Below are positions 1-11,659 of a stretch of DNA of 64,000 nucleotides, one piece after another. The stretch is from contig CM032233.1 in the NCBI GenBank assembly GCA_019009955.1, positions 69,472,501 to 69,536,500 of the forward strand, written 5' to 3'. The notes beneath the pieces were generated by a model. The model ran no database searches. It was not told the origin of the DNA and saw only the letters and a list, made by a program, of their open reading frames with translations. A program made the position numbers and the translations under genes. This stretch comes from Riptortus pedestris. Lineage: Eukaryota; Arthropoda; Insecta; Hemiptera; Alydidae. The stretch's first letter is position 1. Each line of letters opens with the position of its first letter.

Positions 1-1035
1 TTTTTTTATATTTTTATTAAAACCATTTTAAATTGTTGTCTTTAATACTAGTTGAATGTCTATTTGTTGTTTTTATTACTTGTATTTAATGTTTATTTAT
101 CGTGTTTAATTTTTTTTTGGCTCCTTTTTTGTTATTTTTCTATAATTTTACATAGTTCCATTTTGAGCTAAATCGCCTAGTTGCTGGTGCTCATGTATAA
201 ATAAATAAAATAAATATTCCTACTTTCTTATTTTCAGTAATCCCTCAATTCTTTTCTTCGGAGTTTTATTTAGAAATAGAGAATACGTGGTGATATCAGA
301 TCAGCGGGGCCCGCTTGACGGAATTGATTTCAATTCAATCAACTGGCAAATAATCAACGGAAGCATACAAAAGTTCAATACCAGTGAGTGGACGTGGGAG
401 ATGTTATCTCAGAAGGAGGTCTCATAGAAAGGAAATAGACCGGTGTAGTTTATTTATTCAGTGACGATAGACCCCCCTGTGAATATATCGCTTTTTATTC
501 GACATGCATCTCAGATGCAATAAGTGGTTGAACTCAATCTGGGGATCTAGGGCGCATTTATTGATTCTCATTCACATGAAATGGAATTGGTAAAGGAAAT
601 ACATAGGGGTGTAACATAAAATTTAGATTTCTTTCTGATCTGGCTTTCCTATAGTTCCTTAATCGAATCTATTGTATGCCAGCTTGCTCACAGAATTTAT
701 TCTCGGATATAAAATACTGAACTGCATATGAGATTTATAAATTGTCAAATATCGTATGAGTAGCCTTAAAAGAAAATCAAGTAATGCTGCTGCAATAATT
801 GACGGCATCGTAGCAAATTGTAATTATTTTTATAGAAATTGAAGTTTAAAATTATGGAAAAACGTTTCCTAACGAAACCATAATGACGGAAATATTTGAA
901 TTGTTATTATTTTAACCATTCTCTAAAGCCAACACCTCCTAGCCCGACTACAAATATTAATTAATTGGCCTTTATTTGTACACGAAACATATAAATATTT
1001 ATAGTATGCACATGCACACATAAATGGGCTTCATT
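1..1035. other. Non-coding AT-rich flank
   Basis: No gene is seen. The first 240 bases are T-rich and include an (ATAAA)-type tail near 195-225 of the kind left by SINE or LINE insertions. Bases 255-325 look like a degenerate minus-strand 5' end of the HINE family (an aatagagaatacgtggtg stretch followed by GCTTGACGGA). The remainder looks unique. Confidence 0.5.
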
Positions 1036-1155
1036 TTAGCAGATTTCCCTTAAGGGAAATCAGCTATTGAGATCGTACTCATGACGCGATTTTCGAAAAA
1101 TGTCTTCAAATGTCCATCGATCCTACCCAGGAGATGACGAAAATGAGGTCCGTTC

Positions 1156-1199
<44 letters not shown>

Positions 1200-2496
1200 T
1201 AGCTCAGATACCCGGCTTCGCCCGGGAATTCATTTGAGACTGGATGGTGATGGTATTTTTTTGGCAAGGCTTTACTTTGCACAATATTTTGACATTTACC
1301 CTTCCCAGTGTTTAGGGTTAATACCCGTCGTTTCTGTGGATTTGTTAATAATAAAATTAATTTTTTATGTAAGACTTCACTGTCCTCCATATTGTCATAT
1401 TTCCTGTGCATTATGCATAGATTTAAATTATTAAGGACAAAATATTATAATAATATATTATAATTTGAATTAATTTTTCCAGGTGAGGTACCTGGTAGTT
1501 CATATTGAAAAGAATTGTTGAGGAAATTTCTCTAAATTACAAAATAAACAATTTTTATTTGCCGTGCATATTTGCCGAAACCCCAATAGGAAACGAAATA
1601 TCACTATTTTTAATTTCAGGCCTCCCTTATAACCCCCACTCCTGCCCGTCCCTAGAAATGTTAGTATGGCTTATTATAAGGAAGGCGTTAGTGCTAATAC
1701 ACATACCGAATGTTTTATTTAGTTCGGTTAAGTTTTTTGTGCCAAATAAAATTGTTGACTCCCGCTATAATTTTTATCGTAGAACGCCTTTATACTTCGG
1801 TATACGACGACAGTGTATATAGCAAAAGTTTCTCTAAATAACAAAATAAACAACTTTAGTTATGAGCATATTTGCCGAAACCCCAAAGGGAACTAAATAT
1901 CGCTATTTTTAATTTCTGGCCTCCCTTATAACCCCCACTCCTGCCCGTCCCTAGAAATGTTAGTATAGCTTATTATAAGGACATCGTTAGTATTAATTCA
2001 CATAGCAAGTTTGGTTTAGTTCGGTTGAGTCTTTTGTGCCAAATAAAATTGTGGGCTCCCGCTATAGTTTTTAGCGTATAACTCATTTATACTTCCGTGT
2101 ACGGCAAAAGTACATATTACAAAAGTTACTCTAAATTACAAAATAAATAACTTTTGTTATGTGCATTTTTGCTGAAAAATCAATAGGAAACGAAATATCG
2201 CTATTTTTAATTTCAGGCCTCCCTTATAACCCCCACTCCTGTTCGTCTTAGAGAATATTAATATAGCCTAAAGTCTAAGTTGGGCTAGTAGTAATATACA
2301 TACCAAGTTTCATAAAATTCGGTTCAGCCGTTTATGCGTGAAAAGGTAACAAACAAACAAACAAATAAACAAACAAACAAACAATCAAACAAACAGACAC
2401 CAAAGAAACAAAATGCAGTTATGGTGTCTATGACATGTGAAACAAAAAGTTATCGTGAAATTTCGCGAAAAAAATCAATGTACAGACAGAGGTTAC

Positions 2497-2564
<68 letters not shown>

Positions 2565-2963
2565 CTGTTAACGCTCTAGCAGTCGCAATTTTTGTTTGAT
2601 CGTTACCAAACTCGGAATTTAATAGTTTTATGTAAAAAGGAAGATCAAGTTCGTTAATGACTGAAATCGGACCAGTGGGAGGGGGATTTTGGAAAATTCG
2701 AAATATCTCCGTTATTATGCGTCGGATCGAAAAATAGTACGGAATCAATCTTATTGCAAATTACATTTACTATAAATATTTTTATATACATTTATTCTCT
2801 ATCTTGAATATTAACCGAGATATTTGCATTTTTATTAAATCTTGACTTTCCTGCCAAAAGCTAGTTCGGCCGTTTCCTTAACTGCTCGGCTCTCGTGAAA
2901 TTTCTCTATTGTAAAACATCACGTGGGAAATCTGCTTAGTTTACGCAGCTCCTGCTTGACGGA
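1036..2963 (-). mobile_element. HINE copy split by a composite repeat
   Basis: Minus-oriented Helentron-like copy. The 3' hairpin is at 1036-1065, (TA)n at 1161-1197, then a 1.3-kb foreign repeat (1199-2500), a second (TA)n (2502-2561), the body, and the 5' end (gcagctcctgcttgacgga) near 2963. The halves fit the 62824 copy, so I read this as one element interrupted inside its microsatellite. Confidence 0.85.
1199..2500 (+). repeat. Composite repeat, CCCGG head, three ~299-bp units
   Basis: Starts CTAGCTCAGATACCCGGCTT and ends with a ttcagccgtttatgcgtg tail, a run of (AAAC)n-like repeats and a block ending at gaggttacaatttta. Between lie three tandem units of about 299 bp. Their landmark ggcctcccttataaccccc occurs at 1619, 1918 and 2216. 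Further copies are at 29632, 54784 and (reversed, partial) 4513. The CCCGG head and CAGCCGTTT tail resemble interspersed repeats common in insects. No coding potential is apparent, and I cannot assign a class. Confidence 0.7.
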
Positions 2964-2996
2964 GTTCTCTTTATCTGTTGGGCTTGTTCAACGGGG

Positions 2997-3070
2997 CATT
3001 TGAAACATTTTTCGAAAATCGCGTCATGAGTACAATCTCAATAGCTGGTTTCTCCCAAGAGATCTGCTAA
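2997..3070 (+). mobile_element. HINE 3'-end fragment
   Basis: Contains only the block tcgaaaatcgcgtcatgag, a degraded hairpin and TGCTAA at 3064-3069. It sits directly beside the 5' end of the preceding minus copy. Confidence 0.7.
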
Positions 3071-4337
3071 ACATTGATCTCATTATGCAGAAAAGAAAAC
3101 TAGAGCATTTCACCTCTAGGAAAAAGTCACTGTATAAATGAATTCTTTGAGCAATCGCTCTTCCAGTAATTTATTTTCTTGGTGAATAAATTGCTACTAA
3201 TTTTGGAATTAATATTATTTATTTGAGACACCGCTACAATGGCGATTCATCTTTACACTAATTTTAGAAGGTAACAGTGAACAAACGGGTTGTTGTTAAA
3301 TGAAAATTTGATTTATTTTCTTATAAGATTGTTTTGACACCTATCTACCTCCTCTAAGGACCTATTTATTATTATGTATATGAATAAATAGGCCTGAAAA
3401 AGTATTTCTTACACAAATGAATGCATTCTTTAACGCAAATCGTAAGAAGTTACATTCATGAACATTGCAAAGATCTAAACTACTTTGTTTAACTGTATCA
3501 AAATGTACCTCAAAAAGAATTTGTAATACAATTTGATAAATATTGTTTTTATAAAACTTTCCGATGCATTTGAACGTATTAAAAATCCATAAATTAAATG
3601 TTATATTCCAGAAGTTGTTACATCTAAATTACTTCATTAGATCAATAAATAAGAATTTATAGCCACAATATGGTAAATGAACGTACTAATTCTGTAGGAA
3701 AAAAAGTCTCGTGTCCCTGAGATAAAAATATTAAAAGTCACTTAAATACTGCCTTTCCACGTGCCGTAATGTCACACAGATGTCAACCCACGTTCTATTC
3801 TAGGTCAATAATCCATGTGAAATCGCCCAGTGATTTTTTTTCTTCTTTCAGTTCATTTACTTTTATTTTAGGAGTCTAATAGATGGACTGAAAAACGTTT
3901 AAACTTTTTTAAATTTTACATTACGCCATTTTACGGTTGTGACATCAGTCATTTTTCATTAAGAAAGTACTTACCCCTGAAACTCACGCAATTCTAAATC
4001 CAACAAAATTATTGCCAGTTGCAGAATGAGCTAATACTTTTTAACAGTTATTTTTACGGCGATGGATAAAATGGTTGGCAAACATCGGATTGAACATTAA
4101 AACTCATATGCCAGGGTGTTACGTGAAGGATTTTTGATAATTATGGATGTGATAAAAGTAGAACTCCAATGAAAAAGTGTTCATTTAGGCAATGTCTTAA
4201 CGAGGACTGGGAAGAACAAACATTTTTCGAAAGTTATTTTTTATACATTATTCTTACTGAAAAGAAAGAGATACAATGTTTTTTCTTTACATTTTACTGT
4301 AACTGAAATATTAACGTAGCTGACTGTAGTTTTTATT
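3071..4337. other. Non-coding stretch, no repeat recognised
   Basis: About 1.3 kb of AT-rich sequence without an open frame, microsatellite or match to other parts of the window. Confidence 0.5.
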
Positions 4338-4459
4338 TTAGCAGATTTCCCTCAAGGGAAATCAGCTATTAAGGTTGTACTAATGATGCGATTTTCGAAA
4401 TATTTCTTCAAATGTCCATCGATCCTATCCAGGAAATGACGAAAATGAGGCCCGTTCAA

Positions 4460-4513
<54 letters not shown>

Positions 4514-5186
4514 TTTTGTTTTATACATTTCTCCAGGAACCATGTGTAGACTTACATAAAAAATTAATTTTCTTATTAACAAATGCCAACAACGGGTATT
4601 AACCCTAAACACTGGGACGGGTAAATGTCAAAATATTGTGCAAAGTAAAGCCTTGCCAAAAAAATATTATCACCATTCAGCCTCAAATAAATTCCCGAGC
4701 GAAGTATATATATCTATCAGTATCTGAGCTAGTATAGATATATGTCTGCTAACACTCTAGCAGTCCCAATTTTTGTTTAATCGTCACCAAACTCGGTATT
4801 TAATCGTTTTATGTAAAAAGAAAGATCAAGTTAACGGCTGAAATCGGACCAGTGGGAGGAGGGGTTTAGAGGGGGGGATTTCAAAAATTCGAAATATCTC
4901 CGTTACTAGTCGTCGGATGGAAAAAAATGTATAGAACCAATCTTATTGAAAATTAAATTTACTAGAAATATTGTTATATGCATTTATTCTTTATCTTGAG
5001 TATTAACCGAGATATTTGCAATTTTATTAAGTTTAACGAACGAGCTATGACTGCTTCTATTCGTTCCCGCCGAAAGCTAGCTCGGCCGTTTCCGTAACTG
5101 TTCGGCTCTCGTATGGAGATTTCTCTATTGTATAACTTCACGTGTGAAATCTGCTTAGTTTACGCAGCTCCTGCGTGACGTACTTT
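4338..5186 (-). mobile_element. HINE copy with nested reversed repeat
   Basis: 3' hairpin at 4338-4368, (TA)n to 4512, a reversed fragment of the composite repeat (4513-4737), then body and 5' end (gcagctcctgcgtgacg) near 5180. The body keeps the ggtttagaggggggg patch and the aatatctccgttactag block. Confidence 0.85.
4513..4737 (-). repeat. Composite repeat head, reversed fragment
   Basis: Reverse complement of the first ~200 bases of the 1199 and 29632 repeats. The head is degraded (ttcccgagcgaag) but ends in gatactgagctag-like sequence. It lies inside the (TA)n of a HINE. Confidence 0.7.
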
Positions 5187-5187
5187 T

Positions 5188-5405
5188 TCAGCGTTCAGTA
5201 AACCCCCCATACTTACTCAATTTCCCCATTTAATCGACATAGTACTACATATCCCATATTCTGCATAAAATGGATTTATTTGGATAACTTGGGTTATCTT
5301 TACATAGGTTTTCTACAAAGAGAGACATAGAGAATAGAATGTGAAATAACGATATATGTTCGTGATTCCAGCAGTTGGGAAATCTGCTTTGTTTAATCAG
5401 CCCTC
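5188..5405 (-). mobile_element. HINE 5'-half fragment
   Basis: Only the 5' part survives: ttcagtaaaccccccatac, the aatagaatgtgaaataa block and gggaaatctgctttgttta. It abuts the 5' end of the previous copy. Confidence 0.65.
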
Positions 5406-5485
5406 TGTTATCGAACACTGATCACGTTAAACCCATGCGAACTTCCCACCAAAAGTCTTTTGTATGTGTTGTTCATTCTGGAAGT

Positions 5486-5498
5486 GTGAGGTCCGTTC

Positions 5499-5569
<71 letters not shown>

Positions 5570-6052
5570 TGTTAACGCTCTAGCGGTCGCAATTTTTGTT
5601 TCATCGTTACGAAACTCGATATTTAACCGTTTTATGTAAAAAGACAGATCAAGTTCGTTAACGGCTGAAATTGGACTGGAGGGAGGGGGGGTTTACAAGT
5701 GGGATTTTCGAAATTTCAAATATTTCCGTAGTTATGCATCGGATCGTAAAATTGTATAGAACCAATCTTATTGCAAATTAAATTTACTATAAATAGTGGT
5801 ATATACATTTATTCTCTATCTTTAATATTAACCGAGATATTTGCATTTTTATGAAGTCTGTGGTCGGGTATAGTTCGGATTAGGTCGGCCGTTTCCGTAA
5901 CTACTCGGCTCAGGTGGATCTTCTAAGATTTCTCATGACAATTTGTATTTAATCATGGTGGTGTTGTGTTACCAGAATGCAGATTTCTCTATTGTAAAAC
6001 TTCACATGGGAAATCTGCTTAGTTTACGCAACCCCTGCGTGACGGACTTTAT
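5486..6052 (-). mobile_element. HINE copy lacking its 3' end
   Basis: Starts at gaggtccgttcaaaatt, has (TA)n 5504-5566 and a full body, and ends with gcaacccctgcgtgacgga at about 6047. The hairpin terminus is missing. Confidence 0.8.
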
Positions 6053-6684
6053 TAATACGAGACGTTGGCGGGGTGAAGTAGAAATGGTTTCCCGTGGGAT
6101 AATAAAGATAGGATATTCGAAATAATCAATATTGATAATCACAAATAACACAAATGCCCTATAACATGAAAAGTAAATGGTGCAGTCATTCGTGTATTAT
6201 ATATGAGATATAAGCAGTCAAATAAAATGTCCATAGAATTGACTAATTTCGTAGCTATAATAAAGGGTATAAGATATATATTTCGAACTATAATAAAGGG
6301 AAACACAAGAACATTTCAAATGTATGAACTATACTTGTTTGTATTATGAAACTCGTAATATTAGAACTTTTTCAAAAGCTAAAAACAATCCATACAAGTG
6401 TTTATTAAAACAAAAAATAGGTCCATTCAGATGTGTTAAAAGAGGATGAGGTAGGTATGGTTTTTACCAACCTACAATTTGGCTGTCAGAACTGCTAGAT
6501 TCCCTTGAGGATGTTATATTTAACTACCTCACTGAAATTTATGAGGTTCATATTCACACCAGGTACTTGAGCAGTAAATGACTATATACCTTGATTGCTA
6601 TTAACACGTTATGGAAACAGCTCATCTCAAAATAAAATTGTTTTAGAGAACCGACTCCAGTGATTTCTAGTGTTACATCTCATG
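6053..6684. other. Non-coding stretch with a weak dispersed repeat
   Basis: No gene is seen. Bases 6445-6560 resemble 8755-8870: both have a tggtttttacca word, a ggctgtca or gactgtca word and a gaaatttatgaggt end. This suggests an old repeat of unknown class. Confidence 0.4.
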
Positions 6685-6890
6685 TATATTTCCCTTACGG
6701 GGAATCAGCTATTGATGTATTCCAAACTCGATATTTACCCGTTTCATTCAAAACTAAAGATCACATTCGTTAATGGCTGAAATAGGACCGAAAATAAGGT
6801 TTCGGGGGGGGGGGGTAGACGGAGGGGAAGTTCGAAAATTCATATATTTCCGTTATTATGACTCATATCTGAATATGTTTATTTTTTCGT
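6685..6890 (-). mobile_element. Diverged HINE fragment without TA tract
   Basis: Degraded hairpin (ttcccttacggggaatc), then directly ccaaactcgatatttaccc and a ggttaatggctgaaat-like block, so the region around the TA tract is deleted. Similarity fades after 6890 but may reach 7020. Confidence 0.6.
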
Positions 6891-7067
6891 AATGTTGAAC
6901 CAACCTTGTTAAACTATTCATGCTTTACGAGTTTTGTTCTATACTCTTTTTCTTAGCTCAAATATTAAGCATCCATACCTTTATATGGTCAAAACGGATA
7001 ATTCTGCTGAAATCTGGAAATTTGAAATTCTTCCTTTAATTTGTACCAGGTAGTAGAAAGAAAACAA

Positions 7068-7526
7068 AAGTCCGTAACGCAGGGGCTGCGTAAACTAAGC
7101 AGATTTCCCACGTGAAATTTTACAATAGAGAAATCTGCCTAGTAATAACCTATTCTCACGAGGACGAATAGTTAGTGAAACGGCCACACTAGCGCTAGTG
7201 CGCTCGGCGGAAACTCCCGAACATAGCCGAACACACTCACAATACAAATCCAAATATCTCGGTTAATATTAAAGATACAGAATAAATGTATAGAACAATA
7301 TTTATAGTAAATTTAATTTGCAATATGATTGGTTCTATACAATTGTTTGATCCGACGTATGGTAACGGAGATATTTCGAATTTTCGAAAATCCCCCCTCT
7401 AAACCCCCCCTCCCACTGGTCCGATTTCAGCCATTAACGAACTTGATCTTCCTTTTTACATAAAACGATTAAATTCCGAGTTTTGTAACGATCAAACAAA
7501 AATTGCGACCGCTAGAGCGTTAACAG

Positions 7527-7583
<57 letters not shown>

Positions 7584-7745
7584 ATAATAGATCGTTAATA
7601 ATAGATAGATTATATATATCATTTTGAACGGACCTCATTTTCGTCATCTTCTGGGTAGGATTGATCGACATTTGAAGAAATTTGTCGAAACTTGCGTCAT
7701 GAGTACGACCTCAATAGCTGATTTCCCTTAAGGGAAATCTGCTAA
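7068..7745 (+). mobile_element. HINE, near full length
   Basis: Starts aagtccgtaacgcagg at 7068 with the ACGCAG/CTGCGT hairpin, keeps gcagatttcccacgtg, the body, (TA)n around 7530-7576, the tcctgggtaggattgatcg block, and a hairpin ending TGCTAA at 7745. A short tagatag-rich interruption follows the TA tract. Confidence 0.9.
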
Positions 7746-8211
7746 TAATCCTATAAGAGAAGGGTGTTAAGAAAAAAAAATGGAAATATGTTTTCTGGTG
7801 AAAAAGTGGGAAGATGGCGGAAAATGAACAATAAATAAATAACTCCTACTGAAGGGATGAATTAGCGAGTCAGGAAGGGCAAGAGGCGAGAGAAGTGAGC
7901 ATTAAGTGGAATTTTTTATAAATGCCTTAAAAAATCAAAAGCGCTCCAAATATAATGAACAATGATCAAACACGAAAGTCCGGATATCCCACTTGATATG
8001 ACACACAAATGATATATTCTCACTATATATTTTAATGCAAAAATCCGAAGTAAGGGTTTACCTGAAGGCTGAAAATAAGGATAACTCCCTAAATATGAAA
8101 TTAATAAATTATTTCTTACCATTTATCGTGTTCAGGAATTCGCTCACTCTTTCTACCTTCCTCAATTTTTATTATGTAGTGCATATCTTGCAAAGTCTTC
8201 CTCAATTTAAC
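7746..8211. other. Non-coding stretch
   Basis: No gene is supported. 7990-8110 has faint HINE-like words (gatatattctcactat, ggtttacctgaaggctgaaaat), probably a very old fragment. Confidence 0.4.
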
Positions 8212-8368
<157 letters not shown>

Positions 8369-8518
8369 ATATGTATTTATTTTATTGTCTTATTCATATA
8401 AGAATGAATAATTCTCGTTCCATTAAGCGGATTTTGCACTAGTGAAACCCAATACGGTAGTGGCAAGGGATAAAGTCTTTAACAGTAAATATATAGGTGG
8501 CATGAGCCCTGTGATTTA

Positions 8519-8550
<32 letters not shown>

Positions 8551-9210
8551 GTGGTGTAAGGGAAAAAATAGTTAAACCGTCAAGGGCTCGAATTAATGAA
8601 GGAGTTAGAAGAAGCAATTAAAAAGAATGTACATCTCTTTCTTACAAGCGGGTTTCTTCACAGCAATAACTCAGAGGGATCACGTGCAGGGGATGTCAGA
8701 AAAACAGCAGCAGGAGGAAGTGGGGGCATGCCCCTGACACGTGTTAGTTGGGTAGAAAAACTAGGCGAAGCCTGGTTTTTACCATCCGACACTAGGACTG
8801 TCAAACCGACCTACTTAGGGACCCTTGTTTCAGAGTGTTTGTATACTCCCCCGGTGAAATTTATGAGGTCCCACAAGAAGCCTAACAGCAATAAACAAAT
8901 ATAACTTAGTTTCAGGTAGCAGAAGAACTTCCTAAACCTCAACATTACAAGACCATAAATCATAGACAGTGACATACACACAATGGGACCACAGAATTCG
9001 CAATATCTCACTTAATATGAGACATAAGCAAAAGATATCTATAACATAGTCGATTGCAAATAAACTGTGGAACAGTTTTTGTTACAGAATATTTTTCTAT
9101 TTGACATAAGGTTAAGAATTCGAATTGATCTTGGACAAGGATTAATATTGCCAAAAGTACTTGGTCAGTGGATATAGTTCGGGATAATTCGGATTAATTT
9201 TACTTCCAAA
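8369..9210. other. Non-coding stretch with a 28-base T run
   Basis: A run of 28 T lies at 8523-8550. The 8690-8870 part is more GC-rich and contains the second copy of the weak repeat seen at 6445-6560. No gene product is recognisable. Confidence 0.4.
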
Positions 9211-10781
9211 ACTTTTGACGCGCATCGAAAGATTTTACCAGCTGTACTCGATCAGAGTACAACTTTTGACGCGCATCGAAAGATTTTACCAGCTGTACTC
9301 GATCAGAGTACAACTTTTGACGGGCTTGAAGATGGTGCCAACGCATCGAAAGCTCTTGCCAGCTGTGCTTGATCAGAGTACAACTTTTGACGAGCTTGAA
9401 ACTGGTGCCAACGCGTCGAAAGGGCTTGCCAGCTATACTCGATCAGAGTACAACTTTTGACGGGCTTGCAGATGGTGCCAACGCGTCGAAAGGGCTTGCC
9501 AGCTATACTCGATCAGAGTACAACTTTTGACGGGCTTGCAGATGGTGCCAACGCGTCGAAAGGGCTTGCCAGCTATCCTCGATCAGAGTACAACTTTTGA
9601 CGGGCTTGCAGATGGTGCCAACGCGTCGAAAGGGCTTGCCAGCTATACTCGATCAGAGTACAACTTTTGACGGGCTTGCAGATGGTGCCAACGCGTCGAA
9701 AGGGCTTGCCAGCTCTACTCGATCAGAGTACAACTTTTGACGGGCTTGCAGAGAGGGCAAGAGCGTCGATTGGGGTTGCCCGCTGTGCTCGATCAGAGTA
9801 CAACTTTTGACGGGCTTGCAGATGGTGCCAACGCGTCGAAAGGGCTTGCCAGCTGTGCTCGATCAGAGTACAACTTTTGACGGGCTTGCAGATGGTGCCA
9901 ACGCATCGAAAGCTCTTGCCAGCTGTACTCGATCAGAGTACAACTTTTGACGGGCTTGCAGATGGTGCCAACGCGTCGAAAGGGCTTGCCAGCTGTACTC
10001 GATCAGAGTACAACTTTTGACGGGCTTGAAGATGGTGCCAACGCATCGAAAGATCTTGCCAGCTGTACTCGATCAGAGTACAACTTTTGACGGGCTTGAA
10101 GATGGTGCCAACGCATCGAAAGCTCTTGACAGCTGTACTCGATCAGAGTACAACTTTTGACGGGCTTGAAGATGGTGCTATCGCATCGAAAGGGCTTGCC
10201 AGCTGTACTCGATCAGAGTACACATTTTGACGAGCTTGAAAATGGTGCCAACGCGTCGAAAGGGCTTGCCAGCTGTACTCGATCAGAGTAAAACTTTTGA
10301 CGGGCTTGAAGATGGTACTATCGCATCGAAAGGGCTTGCCAGCTGTACTCGATCAGAGTACAACATTTGACGGGCTTGAAGATGGTGCTATCGCATCGAA
10401 AGGGCTTGCCTGCAGTACTCGATCAGAGTACAACATTTGACGGGCTTGAAGATGGTGCTATCGCATCGAAAGGGCTTGCCTGCAGTACTCGATCAGAGTA
10501 CAACTCTTGACGGGCTTGAAGATGGTGCTATCGCATCGAAAGGGCATGGCCAGCTGTACTCGATCAGAGTACAACTCTTGACGGGCTTGAAGATGGTGCT
10601 ATCGCATCGAAAGGGCTTGCCTGCAGTACTCGATCAGAGTACAACATTTGACGGGCTTGAAGATGGTGCTATCGCATCGAAAGGGCTTACCAGCTGTACT
10701 CGATCAGAGTACAACATTTGACGGGCTTGAAGGTAGTGCTATCGCATCGAAAGGACTTGCCAGCCGTACTCGATCAGCCAG
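9211..10781. repeat. 70-bp tandem satellite array with hammerhead-like core
   Basis: About 22 head-to-tail units. The first two are 51 bp (9211 and 9262, lacking 19 bases), nearly all later ones are 70 bp, and one near 10550 is 71 bp. Each unit has a perfect inverted repeat TACTC-GATCA-GAGTA. Most also carry a TTGAAGA or TTGCAGA word, one T, a GGTGC/GCATC stem with a 4-base loop, and GAAA. Left units read ggtgccaacgcg; right units read ggtgctatcgca. The 9740-9775 unit is strongly diverged. Flanks are unique sequence. Confidence 0.95.
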
Positions 10782-11658
10782 TGACGACAGCCTTCACCGA
10801 TAGGTATGACGACAGTATAATTTATACTGGCGGAATTTTGGTTAATTTTGGCGCGATTTCTGTGTTTATGAATGTATCTCCCATTACACAATAATGGTAA
10901 GCTTTAAAATGGATTAAAGTAGACTAATCTGGAGGCTTTAGAGTGTAGACATTTCACATTTAGAACCGTACTGTACCTACTAGTAGTAGTAAACCTCACA
11001 TTTTAATCAAAATCGACTTCGGGGGCGGAAATAAAATAAGTACAAATTTCCCCAGCCCTCATAAAGATATATAAGATTTATATTGGACAGTTTTTGTTCA
11101 TTATAAATATTCTATAAAAAAAAACACTTCTTCACTAAACTCAAGTAACTACAAATGGACTCAAAAGTCATTAAGGCTACATACCGACGTTCTGATGGAT
11201 ATTGGGAAAGCGTAGAGATTACATATTAGTTTTCTTGTTGGAGAAAACGACTTTTAAAATGCCTATAGTTACGGCTGAAGATGAGAGAGAAGGAGAGATA
11301 GGAATATGTGACAAGCGGAGGTAGAGAATAACGGTAGGGAAGGATGTCCCGCTAGCCGATATATTGTAGCCCCCCCCCCCACCTACCACCTGCCACCGAC
11401 TTTTATTTCCTATTTGTGTTTTAGAGTAAGCACGACAGACAGGCCATTAGGGATAATTAATGTGCCCTGGGTAAGAGAGTCTTTGAGCTCACGAATGCAT
11501 CTCCGACAATCCACATTATACAACTGTACTCTCCGCTCAACAAATCAGATCAGACGAACAAACAAACGAAAACACACGCACACGCGCACAGTGTATTATG
11601 TAATTATTAGTGCATAATAATGAAATACAAAGTAAACTATTCTTTTTTTTTTTTTTTT
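10782..11658. other. Non-coding stretch right of the satellite
   Basis: No gene is seen. It holds a short inverted repeat agtataatttatact (10812), a C run at 11371 and a T run at 11643-11659 that abuts a HINE end. Confidence 0.45.
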
Positions 11659-11659
11659 T

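Noticed and set aside
8596..8904. 102-codon frame as a gene
   Set aside because: No domain, low-complexity Gly/Ser stretch, and part of it overlaps a weak dispersed repeat.
9211..10781. CRISPR-like array
   Set aside because: Units are contiguous 70-bp repeats without unique spacers, and the DNA is clearly eukaryotic.
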